DNA of 64,000 bases from Diaminobutyricibacter sp. McL0608 (GCF_039613825.1 NZ_CP154826.1:1426001-1490000), one strand, 5' to 3'. Positions 16,862 to 25,460 are shown, numbered from the stretch's first letter. Notes: generated by a model from the sequence alone, not told the origin. Translations and numbers: made by a program.

Positions 16862-18979
16862 GTGGATATGAACGAGATGACCCATGCGACCGACACAACG
16901 GCAAACGCTTCGGCGCATGACCACGGCGACCACGCGTCGCACAGTGACCACGGTTCGCATGCCGACCACTCGGCGCACAGTGACCACGGTTCGCATGCCG
17001 ACCACTCGGCGCACGACCCCGCCGTCTTCCGTCGCAAGTTCTGGATCTCGCTTGCCCTGACCATCCCGACGCTCGTCTTCTCCCGCGGGCTCCAGGGGAT
17101 CCTCGGCCTCGACGGCCCGCGATTCCCCGGCAGCCAGTGGATCCCGGCCGTGTTCGGTGTTGCGATCTTCCTCTACGGGGGCATGGTCTTCCTCCGGGGC
17201 GCCGTCGCAGAACTCCGCGACCGGCAGCCGGGGATGATGACGCTCATCTCGCTCGCGATCGTCGTGGCCTTCGGCTACAGCCTGGCGGTGACGTTCGGCC
17301 TCTCCGGAATGGACTTCTGGTGGGAGCTGGCGACCCTCATCACGATCATGCTGCTCGGTCACTGGATCGAGATGTCGGCGGTGATGGGTGCTCAGGATGC
17401 GCTGGGCCAGCTGGCGAAACTCCTGCCCGACCAGGCCGAGCGGGTGCTTGGCGCCCCGGGAGCCGAACGCACCGAGACCGTTGCCGTCAGTGCACTCTCG
17501 GTCGGTGACCTGGTGCGGGTCCGTCCCGGCTCCAGCGTGCCCGTCGACGGCGAGATCGTCGACGGTTCGTCGGACCTCGACGAATCCCTGCTGACCGGCG
17601 AATCGAAGCCGGTGACCCGCGGGGCGGGCGAGAACGTGGTCGCCGGGAGCATCTCCGGCAGCGGTTCACTGGTCGTGCGGGTCACGAAACTCGGCGGAGA
17701 TACCGCTCTCGCCGGCATCATGCGCCTGGTCTCCGACGCGCAGGCGAGCAAGTCGAGCACGCAGGTCCTCGCCGACCGCGCGGCCGCGTGGCTCTTCTAT
17801 GTGGCGATCGCCGCAGCATTCATCACCCTCGTCGTGTGGGTAATCCTGGCGCCCGGCGATCCGTCTTTCATCCTCGAGCGTGTCGTGACCGTCCTCGTCA
17901 TCGCGTGCCCGCACGCGCTCGGACTCGCGATTCCTCTGGTCGCTCAGATCTCGACCGTGCTGGGTGCCAGGAACGGCCTGCTCATCCGCGACCGCCACGC
18001 GATGGAGGATGCGCGCCTCATCGACGTCGTCCTCTTCGACAAGACGGGAACCCTGACCGAAGGCAGGCAGGGTGTGGTCGCGGTCGTGCCGGCGGACGGG
18101 GTGACGGTGGATGCTGTGCTCGCCCTCGCGGCGGCCGTCGAGGGGCCGGCCGAGCATCCGATCGGCCGTGCCATCGTCGCCGAAGCACGCGATCGTCGTC
18201 TCGCTGTCGTTCGTGCCACGGAATTCGAAGCGCTGGCCGGCCGCGGCGCATCCGCGATCGTCGACGGCGCCGCGACGCTGGTGGCCGCGCCGCGAGTCCT
18301 CACCGAGCGCGGACTCACACCGACCGCCGAGCTGGTCAATGCGGCACGCGACGCGGCGCGAGACGGTCAGACCGTGGTCTTCGTCGTTCGCGGAGACGAG
18401 GTCGCAGGCCTCATCGCGCTGGCCGACGTGGTGCGCCCCGAATCGGCCGAGGCGGTCCGGACCCTGCGACAGCGCGGAGTGCGCGTCGCCATGCTCACCG
18501 GCGACTCGTGGGACGTCGGCAATGCGGTCGCACGCCAGCTCGGAATCGAGGAGGTCTTCGCCGAAGTACTGCCGGGTGACAAGTCCGGCGTGGTAGCGAA
18601 ACTGCAGGCCGACGGGTCGCGCGTCGCCATGGTCGGAGATGGTGTGAACGATGCGCCCGCCCTCGCGCAGGCCGACGTGGGCATCGCGATTGGAGCCGGC
18701 ACCGACGTCGCGATCGAGTCCGCAGGGATCGTGCTCGCATCGAGCGACCCGCGCGGGGTGGCGAAGGTGATCAGGCTCTCGCGCGCCACCTACCGCAAGA
18801 TGCTGCAGAACCTCGCGTGGGCGACCGGCTACAACGTGATCGCGATCCCGCTGGCGGCAGGTGTGACCATCGGGCTCGGTTTCGTCGTTTCACCGGCCCT
18901 CGGCGCCGTGCTGATGTCGGTCTCGACGATCGTCGTCGCTCTGAACGCACAGCTGCTTCGCCGCACCAGACTCGACTGA
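16862..18979 (+). CDS. CopB-type copper-exporting P-type ATPase
   Basis: 705-residue P1B ATPase that would pump copper out of the cytoplasm. The N-terminus is very rich in His (a 12-residue repeat HSDHGSHADHSA occurs twice). The membrane metal motif is CPH (about residue 349) rather than CPC, which marks the P1B-3/CopB subgroup. Also visible are TGES, the phosphorylated aspartate in DKTGTLTEG (about residue 393), the nucleotide-domain EHPIGRAI and GDGVNDAPALAQ. The start is GTG at 16862 or ATG at 16868. A CsoR-like operator sits right upstream. Confidence 0.92.
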   Translation: MDMNEMTHATDTTANASAHDHGDHASHSDHGSHADHSAHSDHGSHADHSAHDPAVFRRKFWISLALTIPTLVFSRGLQGILGLDGPRFPGSQWIPAVFGVAIFLYGGMVFLRGAVAELRDRQPGMMTLISLAIVVAFGYSLAVTFGLSGMDFWWELATLITIMLLGHWIEMSAVMGAQDALGQLAKLLPDQAERVLGAPGAERTETVAVSALSVGDLVRVRPGSSVPVDGEIVDGSSDLDESLLTGESKPVTRGAGENVVAGSISGSGSLVVRVTKLGGDTALAGIMRLVSDAQASKSSTQVLADRAAAWLFYVAIAAAFITLVVWVILAPGDPSFILERVVTVLVIACPHALGLAIPLVAQISTVLGARNGLLIRDRHAMEDARLIDVVLFDKTGTLTEGRQGVVAVVPADGVTVDAVLALAAAVEGPAEHPIGRAIVAEARDRRLAVVRATEFEALAGRGASAIVDGAATLVAAPRVLTERGLTPTAELVNAARDAARDGQTVVFVVRGDEVAGLIALADVVRPESAEAVRTLRQRGVRVAMLTGDSWDVGNAVARQLGIEEVFAEVLPGDKSGVVAKLQADGSRVAMVGDGVNDAPALAQADVGIAIGAGTDVAIESAGIVLASSDPRGVAKVIRLSRATYRKMLQNLAWATGYNVIAIPLAAGVTIGLGFVVSPALGAVLMSVSTIVVALNAQLLRRTRLD
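16938..17009 (+). repeat. Perfect 36-bp tandem repeat (two copies)
   Basis: 16938-16973 and 16974-17009 are identical and followed by five bases of a third copy. They encode the His-rich metal-binding segment of the copper ATPase. A multiple of three keeps the frame, so copy number could change without breaking the gene. Confidence 0.95.
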
Positions 18980-19052
18980 GCGCGGCGCGCCGAACGGATG
19001 GTCTACCGAGCGGGCGCGGCATGGGCCGCGACGTCCGACATAATCGTGGACT

Positions 19053-19955
19053 ATGGCCGAAGCACCGCTCACCGTCGTCGTGGCGATCAACCCGCAGGCG
19101 TCGTTCGGCAAACGCCGCGAGGTCGGTCCGCACGTTGTCGAACGTCTGCGCCGGGCCGGGCACAGGGTCGTCGACGTCGCCGAACCGAACGTGGAACTGC
19201 TGCGGCGCGAGACCATCCGGGCTGTCGAAGCGGGCGCTGATGCTCTCGTGGTCGTCGGCGGCGACGGGATGGTCAGCCTCGGCACCAACATCGTGGCCCA
19301 GACCGACATCCCGCTCGGAATCGTTCCCAGCGGGACCGGCAACGATCTCGCTGCCGGCCTCGGCATCCGCATCGACGACACCGAAGCAGCCACAGACCAG
19401 TTGCTGGCCGCCCTCGGCAAGCCTCCGCGCATCATCGACGCCGGCCTTATCAAGCACGGCGAGCTGACGACCTGGTTCGCGTGCGTGGTCTCGGCGGGGT
19501 TCGACGCGACCGTCAATGAGCGTGCGAACATGATGACCCGCCCGCGCGGGCGTTCGCGCTATGTGTTCGCGATGCTGCGCGAGCTCGCGACACTGAAGCC
19601 GATCGAATACGAGGTCGAGGCGGACGGGGTGGTCTCGCGCCGTAGGGCACTGCTGATCTCGGTCGCCAACAACGTCTCGCTCGGCGGCGGGATGCGGATC
19701 GTGCCGCATGCGGAACTCGACGACGGCTATCTGGACCTCTTCGTGGTCGAACCCATGTCCCGGCTGGGCTTTCTCCGGGTGTTCCCGAAAGTATTCCAGG
19801 GGACGCATACGACGCTCCCCGAGGTCTCGTTCCAGAGGGTGCGGTCGGTGAAGCTCAGCGCGGACCGTGTGGTCGCCTACGCGGACGGCGAACGTGTGGG
19901 CGCGCTGCCCGTCGAGATCAGTCTGGTTCCCGCATCCCTTCGCGTGCTCTCCTGA
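19053..19955 (+). CDS. Diacylglycerol kinase family lipid kinase
   Basis: 300 residues of the DAGK/YegS/sphingosine-kinase fold. INPQASFGKR at the N-terminus and VVVGGDGMVSLG form the nucleotide site; PSGTGNDLAAGLGI follows. In the C-terminal domain, GGGMRIVPHAELDDGYLD is typical. It phosphorylates a lipid such as diacylglycerol at the inner membrane face; the substrate is not certain. CATAAT lies eight bases before the ATG. Confidence 0.9.
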   Translation: MAEAPLTVVVAINPQASFGKRREVGPHVVERLRRAGHRVVDVAEPNVELLRRETIRAVEAGADALVVVGGDGMVSLGTNIVAQTDIPLGIVPSGTGNDLAAGLGIRIDDTEAATDQLLAALGKPPRIIDAGLIKHGELTTWFACVVSAGFDATVNERANMMTRPRGRSRYVFAMLRELATLKPIEYEVEADGVVSRRRALLISVANNVSLGGGMRIVPHAELDDGYLDLFVVEPMSRLGFLRVFPKVFQGTHTTLPEVSFQRVRSVKLSADRVVAYADGERVGALPVEISLVPASLRVLS

Positions 19956-19986
19956 GCCGCGCCGCGCCCGACGCGTGCCCGCCGGT

Positions 19987-20016
19987 TTGGTCGGGGCCCA
20001 CGGGGTATGGCATACT
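19987..20016 (+). promoter_or_regulatory. Putative tRNA-Glu promoter
   Basis: TTGGTC (19987-19992), an 18-base spacer, then CATACT (20011-20016), 16 bases before the tRNA. Confidence 0.5.
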
Positions 20017-20032
20017 CGATGAGTTGCAAAGC

Positions 20033-20105
20033 GGCCCCATCGTTTAGCGGCCTAGGACGTCGCCCTCTCACGGCGGTAACGCGGGTTCAAATCCCGCTGG
20101 GGTCA
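20033..20105 (+). tRNA. tRNA-Glu (anticodon CTC)
   Basis: The 73-base cloverleaf has acceptor GGCCCCA/TGGGGTC (one G-U pair), anticodon stem CGCC(G) with loop bases CTC, T-arm GGGTTCAAATCCC and discriminator A. CCA is not encoded. An integrase remnant lies 116 bases downstream. Confidence 0.96.
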
Positions 20106-20110
20106 CAATC

Positions 20111-20148
20111 GCCCGGATACCAGTCATTTACTGGTGTCCGGGCTTTTT
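20111..20148 (+). terminator. Strong terminator after tRNA-Glu
   Basis: A 14-bp stem (20111-20124 with 20130-20143, one G-U pair) with a five-base loop, followed by TTTTT. Confidence 0.9.
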
Positions 20149-20221
20149 CGTTTCGTCGGCGCTGAAGCCGCGAAATCGACTCCGTGGCAACACTTTGGAA
20201 ACCGTTGATTTCATTGCTGCG

Positions 20222-20437
20222 TTATCGAGAGCAGATCTTCGTCCGGCTGCCGTAGAAGTCCGGATCGTCTCCGCCATGCTCTCTCGTTGGATCGCGCAAC
20301 GCGTCGACGAGGAAGCCTGAGATGGGGATGGAGCGGCGCTCGTAGTCTTTCGGTGGCTCCACCTGCTGGTAGCACCTGTCTGCGAGGACCGTCTGCTGAA
20401 CCGTCAGGCGCCTTCTTGCGAGGTCGAGAGCCGCCAA
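20222..20437 (-). pseudogene. Tyrosine integrase fragment
   Basis: The short frame reads LDLARRRLTVQQTVLADRCY and then PPKDYERRSIPISGFLVDAL. This is the pattern of the central region of phage-type tyrosine recombinases (beta strands between the first catalytic arginine and the helical core). The rest of the enzyme, including the catalytic RHxxR and Tyr, is absent. Its place next to tRNA-Glu suggests a relic of island integration at that tRNA. Confidence 0.55.
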
Positions 20438-20553
20438 CCAGGAAACCGGGCCGCCAAGTGGCGCTTACTCGACCTCCGCGAGGCGTGGCATACCTGATTC
20501 ACCGACGCAATTGCGCGTAACGGGATCGTTCAGCGTGCGTCGATTTAGCGCCT

Positions 20554-21195
20554 CTACATCGGTTTGTGTGCGAGGACTACGAGCGATGGGGCTGTCGACC
20601 GAGGATCTAGTGTCGCCTGGAGGTCGATCACGAAGTCGTTCTCCTCGAGTGTTTCAGCGACGTCTTCCAGCGGTCGTTTGGCCATGTGCACGTTCATCGG
20701 GTGCCCTCCGTAGCCTTCGGTCTTGGTGTGCGTCGACGAACCGAGGTGGCCGCCGAGAAGCAGAACACCACCCGGCTGAAGCTTCTCGAAGAACTGCCCA
20801 ATAACCGCGCCGATGGAGTCGTCCGGAACGTGGTGCAGCACCCACCAGCAGATGATGCCGGCCAGGTGTGCTGCATCGACCGGAAGCTGAGTGATCGACC
20901 CGACGGTGAAGTCAATGTCTGGGCGATGTGTTCGGGCGATCTCGATGAGACGTGGGGACAGATCGATGCCGCTGATGTCGAGACCCTTGTCTTTCAGGTG
21001 GGCCGTGACGCGTCCCGGGCCACACCCAGCGTCGAGAACCGGGCCCTTCGCCTTGCTCAGGGCCGCAAAGGCGTCCAGAAACGCCCACACGAAAGGGTCC
21101 CAGTGGCCGATTGCGGCATCGACAAAGTCTGTGTAGCTATCAGCCACTGTGTCATACGAGCTCCGCGTGCTCTCGATCCAGTCGATGTCTGTCAC
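20554..21195 (-). CDS. Class I SAM-dependent methyltransferase
   Basis: 213 residues. The SAM-binding motif I is VLDAGCGPGRVTAHL, motif II-like GIDLSPRLIEIAR follows, then LQPGGVLLLGGH. It is a type 11/25 small-molecule methyltransferase; the substrate is unknown. GTG start with CATAGT eight bases upstream. It opens the accessory island and has no operon partner. Confidence 0.85.
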   Translation of the reverse strand: MTDIDWIESTRSSYDTVADSYTDFVDAAIGHWDPFVWAFLDAFAALSKAKGPVLDAGCGPGRVTAHLKDKGLDISGIDLSPRLIEIARTHRPDIDFTVGSITQLPVDAAHLAGIICWWVLHHVPDDSIGAVIGQFFEKLQPGGVLLLGGHLGSSTHTKTEGYGGHPMNVHMAKRPLEDVAETLEENDFVIDLQATLDPRSTAPSLVVLAHKPM

Positions 21196-21354
21196 CCAGT
21201 CACACTATGGACACTGCCACTCTGCAAGCCCGCAACACGCTCGAAGCGAGCGCCTGATTCACCAAGTCCGGCGCCATCGCTCACGTCCGTAAGCCGGTCG
21301 CTCTCCGTGCGCGTTTGGCCATGGGCTAAAGGGCACGGCGCGAATCGTCCGCGG

Positions 21355-21708
21355 CTACTCGCCGAGGACGTTGGGCTGGTCGAGGATCCATCGCCAAGTA
21401 CCGTCCGGCTGCCGGTGAGCTACTTCTGCTGTGGCGCCGCCCGGAAATTTTGTCGATGTGAGTGCCCAGTCTCCGTTGCACAACGCGGGTCGCTGCGGTG
21501 CTGCCGTGAACGTCGGTCGATCGGCGAGAAGTCGAGTGTAGAACTCGTGAATTTCGGCCTTCCCAATTGCTGTTGTACCGTCCGCGAGTGCCAGCACGGC
21601 GTCTTCCTCATAGAGGTCCGTGAGCGCGTCGGCGTCACCGGCGTTCGCTTGCTCGATAAATAGTCGGCCGAGGTCTTCAGGCTGCGCTGGACGCTCCATC
21701 CACTCCAT
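21355..21708 (-). CDS. SnoaL/NTF2-like fold protein
   Basis: 117 residues with the NTF2-like pattern: FIEQANAGDADALTDLYEED, then IGKAEIHEFYTRLL and a C-terminal DGTWRWILDQPN. Members are polyketide cyclases, isomerases or stress proteins; the activity here is unknown. The frame is open far upstream, but the ATG at 21708 fits the domain start. Confidence 0.75.
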   Translation of the reverse strand: MEWMERPAQPEDLGRLFIEQANAGDADALTDLYEEDAVLALADGTTAIGKAEIHEFYTRLLADRPTFTAAPQRPALCNGDWALTSTKFPGGATAEVAHRQPDGTWRWILDQPNVLGE

Positions 21709-21794
21709 AATCGCACCGCAAGCCGCCCGGTGGCGGATCCCCGACTGCAACTGCCCATCCAAAAACGCTTCGCTTGCGCGGCCGACTGGCTTCT

Positions 21795-22310
21795 TTAGAC
21801 GGGTCGGAGCTCGAAGAGCGGATGGCGTCCGGCTTCGGCGAGGTAATCCTCGGGGGTGTCGTCGACGCGTATTCGGCATCGGCGCAGTACGCCGACAGGT
21901 GGCCTCATGTTCGGGCCAAGCAATTTACGTAGCAGGCGCGGCGAGCGGAACGGCTCAAGCACTCGACGAAGAATCGCGGCTGCATCATCGAGCGGAACTT
22001 CGTAGGCACGAACCGGACTGCGACGGCCGCCAGGATGGATCACAATCGCCTCGCCGGCTACACGAAGGTTTCGAGCCCAGCCGTCTGCACCGTAAGTAGC
22101 GTGGACGTACCAGCCTCCATCGAGGTTCAGCAAGGTGACGGGCACCGTTCGCTCGATCCCCGACCGGCGACCCCGAACGATCAGAAGAACGTTTGGTGCA
22201 CCCGTTGGCACCCCGGCGGAGATCATCCGTCGGGCGAGTGGATCGACCAGCCGGAACATTCGGAGCGCGAACCGTACTCGCGGGTCGGGCTGCGACTGCC
22301 GAGAACTCAT
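21795..22310 (-). CDS. Deazaflavin-dependent nitroreductase-family protein
   Basis: 171 residues resembling the Ddn/FDOR split-barrel family that uses F420 or related cofactors: NVLLIVRGRRSGIERTVPV, GGWYVHATYGADGWARNLR, then the C-terminal DDTPEDYLAEAGRHPLFEL. The start ATG has AAGG about nine bases upstream. Substrate unknown. It ends 86 bases from the NTF2-like gene, and both lie on the minus strand. Confidence 0.75.
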   Translation of the reverse strand: MSSRQSQPDPRVRFALRMFRLVDPLARRMISAGVPTGAPNVLLIVRGRRSGIERTVPVTLLNLDGGWYVHATYGADGWARNLRVAGEAIVIHPGGRRSPVRAYEVPLDDAAAILRRVLEPFRSPRLLRKLLGPNMRPPVGVLRRCRIRVDDTPEDYLAEAGRHPLFELRPV

Positions 22311-22387
22311 CGACGATCACCTTCTCGCTGAAACGACTCAGAGCACACGACATTCTACGTCCATGACCTCCCGAACGACTGCGCGAT

Positions 22388-22917
22388 TACCGGTCCCTCA
22401 TCGGACATCTCGTCAACACTCCCTCTGTCTGGCGGAGACTTCGGGGCGACGCTTTCTGCATGAATGAATTACTGATCGGATACGCACGCGTGTCCACATA
22501 CGAGCAAGACCTCACCGCACAACGCGTCGCCCTCGAGCGACTCGGCGTCGACCCTGCATACGTCTTCACCGACCACGGGCTGACAGGGACCAATCGCGCC
22601 CGCCCCGGACTGCGTGAAGCTCTCGCCGCGTGCCGGACCGGCGACACCCTCGTGGTGGCGAAACTCGACCGGCTGGCACGCTCGCTACGCGACGCGAAGG
22701 ACATCGTCGACGAGCTCACCGCCGAACACGTCAAGCTCAGCAACGGCGGCTCAGTCCATGACCCGCTTGACCCCGTCGGACGGCTGCTGTTCAACGTGCT
22801 CGCGATGGTTGCGGAGTTCGAATCCGACCTGATCCGCGCTCGAACTCGAGAAGGCATACAGGTAGCGAAGTCAGACAACGTCAGAGAGCAAGAGGTAGCC
22901 GAAGCGGATCGCTCTGA
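22388..22917. repeat. Resolvase direct repeat, copy 1 (shortened)
   Basis: Starts at CCGGTCCCTC and matches 24392-25069 almost base for base, except that it lacks the segment equivalent to 24874-25025 (152 bases). It includes about 70 bases upstream of the resolvase start. Confidence 0.9.
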
Positions 22918-22936
22918 GGACACTTTGACGGCCTAG
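22460..22936 (+). pseudogene. Truncated serine resolvase, HTH lost
   Basis: The catalytic domain is intact: YARVSTYEQD with the nucleophile serine, and KLDRLARSLRD with catalytic arginines. After residue 137 a 152-bp deletion (compared with the copy at 24463) removes the helix-turn-helix DNA-binding domain and shifts the frame, giving an unrelated 21-residue tail. It could still make a DNA-binding-defective protein, so it is probably inactive as a recombinase. Confidence 0.8.
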
Positions 22937-23187
22937 TGACTACTCACCGGAATTTCGTCCGGGCGAGCAGGGCGAACGTGGGGAATTAGCCGCTCCTCGA
23001 CGGCGCCGAACCGCCGAAAGTTCGCCCGTGCATATATCACGCTTGGTTCGTTTGCCCCACCGGCGAAGGACGGGTCATCATTCTGAACTGCGTCGTTTTC
23101 CCAGAAGCAGACTGGACAAATCTCATAGCTGCCGTTCTCGGGGTCCTCGAGGGTTAGGTAACCACAGCACGGACATGGGAACTTCAT
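22933..23187 (-). CDS. CPCC-type cysteine-rich protein, 84 aa
   Basis: Begins MKFPCPCCGYLTLEDPENGS and continues YEICPVCFWENDAVQ. The CPCC and CPVC pairs and the following DPSFAGGANEPS are the mark of the cysteine-rich CPCC family, probably zinc-binding. It ends in an overlap with the broken resolvase. These proteins are often found near toxin-immunity genes; the function is not established. Confidence 0.8.
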   Translation of the reverse strand: MKFPCPCCGYLTLEDPENGSYEICPVCFWENDAVQNDDPSFAGGANEPSVIYARANFRRFGAVEERLIPHVRPARPDEIPVSSH

Positions 23188-23378
23188 TTGCCCAGACTGC
23201 CGTGGACGACGCCCGAGCACAATCCGTTGCGGGCGGGAGCATCCGCGCACCATTGAGCATCCGCTGTCGTGCGGTTGGCCAGCTATCGGACCGGAAACTC
23301 TTCCGTCTGGGTGGCCTGGTCGTCCAACCAACCGTGCGGCTTGCGCAGAATGCGTTTGCGGTGCTCGATGATGGGCTC

Positions 23379-23819
23379 ATGGATGAGATCGCTCTAGGTG
23401 GAGCTCACAACGAAATCACCATCCGCATCGCCGGACGCGAGCGTCCCGATGACCTGAGCTGGGAAGACGGAAACTGGCTCGTTGGAGCAATCAAAGTTGA
23501 CGTAGATGGCATGACCGCGAATCTAGACCGTGTCGCACTGCGCGCCGACGAGTTACGTGTGTTTAGCGATGAAATGGCGGAGGTGTACCAGAACCTCACT
23601 GGCACTGCTCGTCTTATCTCCACGGAGGCATGGATCTCCCTTGCCATAAAGGCGAACCCAAACGGCACTGTTGAGGCAGGCGGGATCGTGCGCGACAAGC
23701 GACGACCCGGTAACGAGCTCCAGTTCGCCCTTCGGGACCTGGACCAGACGCATCTCGCTCCAATGATCGACAGCCTCCAGCAGACGAGCGAGCGCTACCC
23801 CGTCGTTGGTGGAAGGTAG
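23379..23819 (+). CDS. WapI-type immunity protein
   Basis: 146 residues from the ATG at 23379. The pattern EITIRIAGRERP, DDLSWEDGNWLVGAIKVDVD, ELRVFSDEMAEVYQNLTGTA and LQFALRDLDQTHLAP is that of the WapI/DUF6228 immunity family, which neutralises WapA-like polymorphic toxins. No toxin gene is beside it, so it looks like an orphan. The frame is open to 23028, but upstream starts would overlap the CPCC gene and lie outside the domain. Base composition is less GC-rich than the core genes. Confidence 0.68.
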   Translation: MDEIALGGAHNEITIRIAGRERPDDLSWEDGNWLVGAIKVDVDGMTANLDRVALRADELRVFSDEMAEVYQNLTGTARLISTEAWISLAIKANPNGTVEAGGIVRDKRRPGNELQFALRDLDQTHLAPMIDSLQQTSERYPVVGGR

Positions 23820-23948
23820 CGAGCGCCTATCCCGGTAGCGGGTCGTCATGCGCACAGCCGAGCGCAAGCGATCTGCTCACAGAAGCGCCTAGCCCAATCG
23901 GCACACGGGAGACGATCACACGGTTCTCGAGGTCGAGCGCAGCGCTCT

Positions 23949-24236
23949 CTACATCGCGACCACTTCGCCCACCTCGACGCTGCCCCCGTAGGAGAGGCCG
24001 GGGCATCCTTCGGCTAGGGCGGTCGCCGCGGCCAGGTCGGTTGCATCTATAAGGGTGTAGCCGGACAACGCGTTGGCTCCGGCGGACGTTCCCAGCAGGT
24101 TGGTCGCCCCGACGCGGCTGCCCATGTCGGTCACGGCCGCGCCGAGCTTCTGGAACCAGGCGCCCCACGCAGCGACCTCTTCCTCGGTGGCATTCACGGC
24201 GGGATCGTTGCGGAAAGCAAGAACGAAAGCAGACAT
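23949..24236 (-). CDS. YCII-domain protein, 95 aa
   Basis: Starts MSAFVLAFRNDPAVNATEEE. It has the single ferredoxin-like fold of YCII proteins, with WGAWFQKLGAAVTDMG and the C-terminal GCPGLSYGGSVEVGEVVAM. Its family often pairs with ECF sigma factors, which are not seen here. The start is sure: GAAGGAG lies seven bases before the ATG. Confidence 0.8.
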   Translation of the reverse strand: MSAFVLAFRNDPAVNATEEEVAAWGAWFQKLGAAVTDMGSRVGATNLLGTSAGANALSGYTLIDATDLAAATALAEGCPGLSYGGSVEVGEVVAM

Positions 24237-24391
24237 GGTGTGCTCCTTCAGATTCTGGTCGACGTTAAATGTCGACTCAGCAGTACGACGTGAGAGCGCA
24301 TCCGAAATCGACAGGTGACAGAAAATGATTCTGCGACATGGATAGGTGACATTTGAGGTGGGTGTGGAAGGCGACCGACGGCGCACGCTAG

Positions 24392-25069
24392 CCGGTCCCT
24401 CCTTGGGACATCTCGTCAACACTCCCTCTGTCTGGCGGAGACTTCGGGGCGACGCTTTCTGCATGAATGAATTACTGATCGGATACGCACGCGTGTCCAC
24501 ATACGAGCAAGACCTCACCGCACAACGCGTCGCCCTCGAGCGACTCGGCGTCGACCCTGCATACGTCTTCACCGACCACGGGTTGACGGGGACTAATCGC
24601 GCCCGCCCCGGACTGCGTGAAGCTCTCGCCGCGTGCCGGACCGGCGACACCCTCGTGGTGGCGAAACTCGACCGGCTGGCACGCTCGCTACGCGACGCGA
24701 AGGACATTGTCGACGAGCTCACCGCCAAACACGTCAAGCTCAGCATCGGCGGTTCAGTCCATGACCCACTCGACCCCGTCGGACGGCTGCTGTTCAACGT
24801 GCTCGCGATGGTTGCGGAGTTCGAATCCGACCTGATCCGCGCTCGAACTCGAGAAGGCATGCAGGTAGCGAAGGCGAAAGGTCGCCTCCGCGGCAAGCAG
24901 CCAAAACTCTCTCTCCCGCAGCAGCGTCACCTAATGGAGGTCCACAACGCAGGTACTCACACCACGGCGGAACTCGCCGAACTCTTCAACGTCGCGCGAT
25001 CTACCGTCTACAGAACCATTCAGCGTCAGACAACGTCAGAGAGCAAAAGGTAACGGTAGCGGATGGCTG
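24392..25069. repeat. Resolvase direct repeat, copy 2 (complete)
   Basis: Same orientation as 22388-22917. Together the two copies bracket about 1.5 kb with the CPCC, immunity and YCII genes. The copies differ by scattered substitutions and the 152-bp deletion. Confidence 0.9.
24463..25053 (+). CDS. Serine recombinase (resolvase/invertase family)
   Basis: 196 residues, a normal length for small resolvases. The catalytic serine is in YARVSTYEQD, the arginines in KLDRLARSLRD, and the long E-helix follows AMVAEFESDLIRARTREGM. The C-terminal HTH reads TTAELAELFNVARSTVYRTI. It is intact and could act on sites in its own repeated upstream region. The upstream frame is open to 24346, but the ATG at 24463 starts the domain and is shared with the other copy. 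Confidence 0.9.
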   Translation: MNELLIGYARVSTYEQDLTAQRVALERLGVDPAYVFTDHGLTGTNRARPGLREALAACRTGDTLVVAKLDRLARSLRDAKDIVDELTAKHVKLSIGGSVHDPLDPVGRLLFNVLAMVAEFESDLIRARTREGMQVAKAKGRLRGKQPKLSLPQQRHLMEVHNAGTHTTAELAELFNVARSTVYRTIQRQTTSESKR

Positions 25070-25082
25070 AGCGGGCAGTTGC

Positions 25083-25460
25083 TCAGTTAGCCGGAATGAT
25101 CGTTCCCTGGTGATAGACAGCCCGCCACCCCGACTCATATCGACGCCACAGGGTGCAGCGACGCGAGAGTCGACCGGCGAAGGAAAGCTGGTACGTGACG
25201 AGGTACAAATCCACTGCCACCGACGATGCCGAGAACTCCTCGATACTCCAGGCGTCATCGTCGGGATCGACCCCCTCGGCATAGCGGCGTTCGACCTCGT
25301 CTAGAACGAAGGAACGTTGATAGACCGATCCAGACGCGCCCACCTCGAAGAAGTCGGGTTCCAGCAGGGACTCGATCAACGAGCGGTCCGCCCCAACTGG
25401 CAGGCGGTGAAGGAGCGGTTCCAGGGCGGCAAGCTCGCTGTCTTTCGCCTCATTCGTCAT
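25083..25460 (-). CDS. DUF4440/NTF2-like protein, 125 aa
   Basis: Pattern ELAALEPLLHRLPVGADRS, LIESLLEPDFFEVGASG and the final RRYESGWRAVYHQGTI are typical of the DUF4440 subgroup of NTF2-like proteins. Activity unknown. It converges with the resolvase and diverges from the OLD-family nuclease. Confidence 0.72.
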   Translation of the reverse strand: MTNEAKDSELAALEPLLHRLPVGADRSLIESLLEPDFFEVGASGSVYQRSFVLDEVERRYAEGVDPDDDAWSIEEFSASSVAVDLYLVTYQLSFAGRLSRRCTLWRRYESGWRAVYHQGTIIPAN

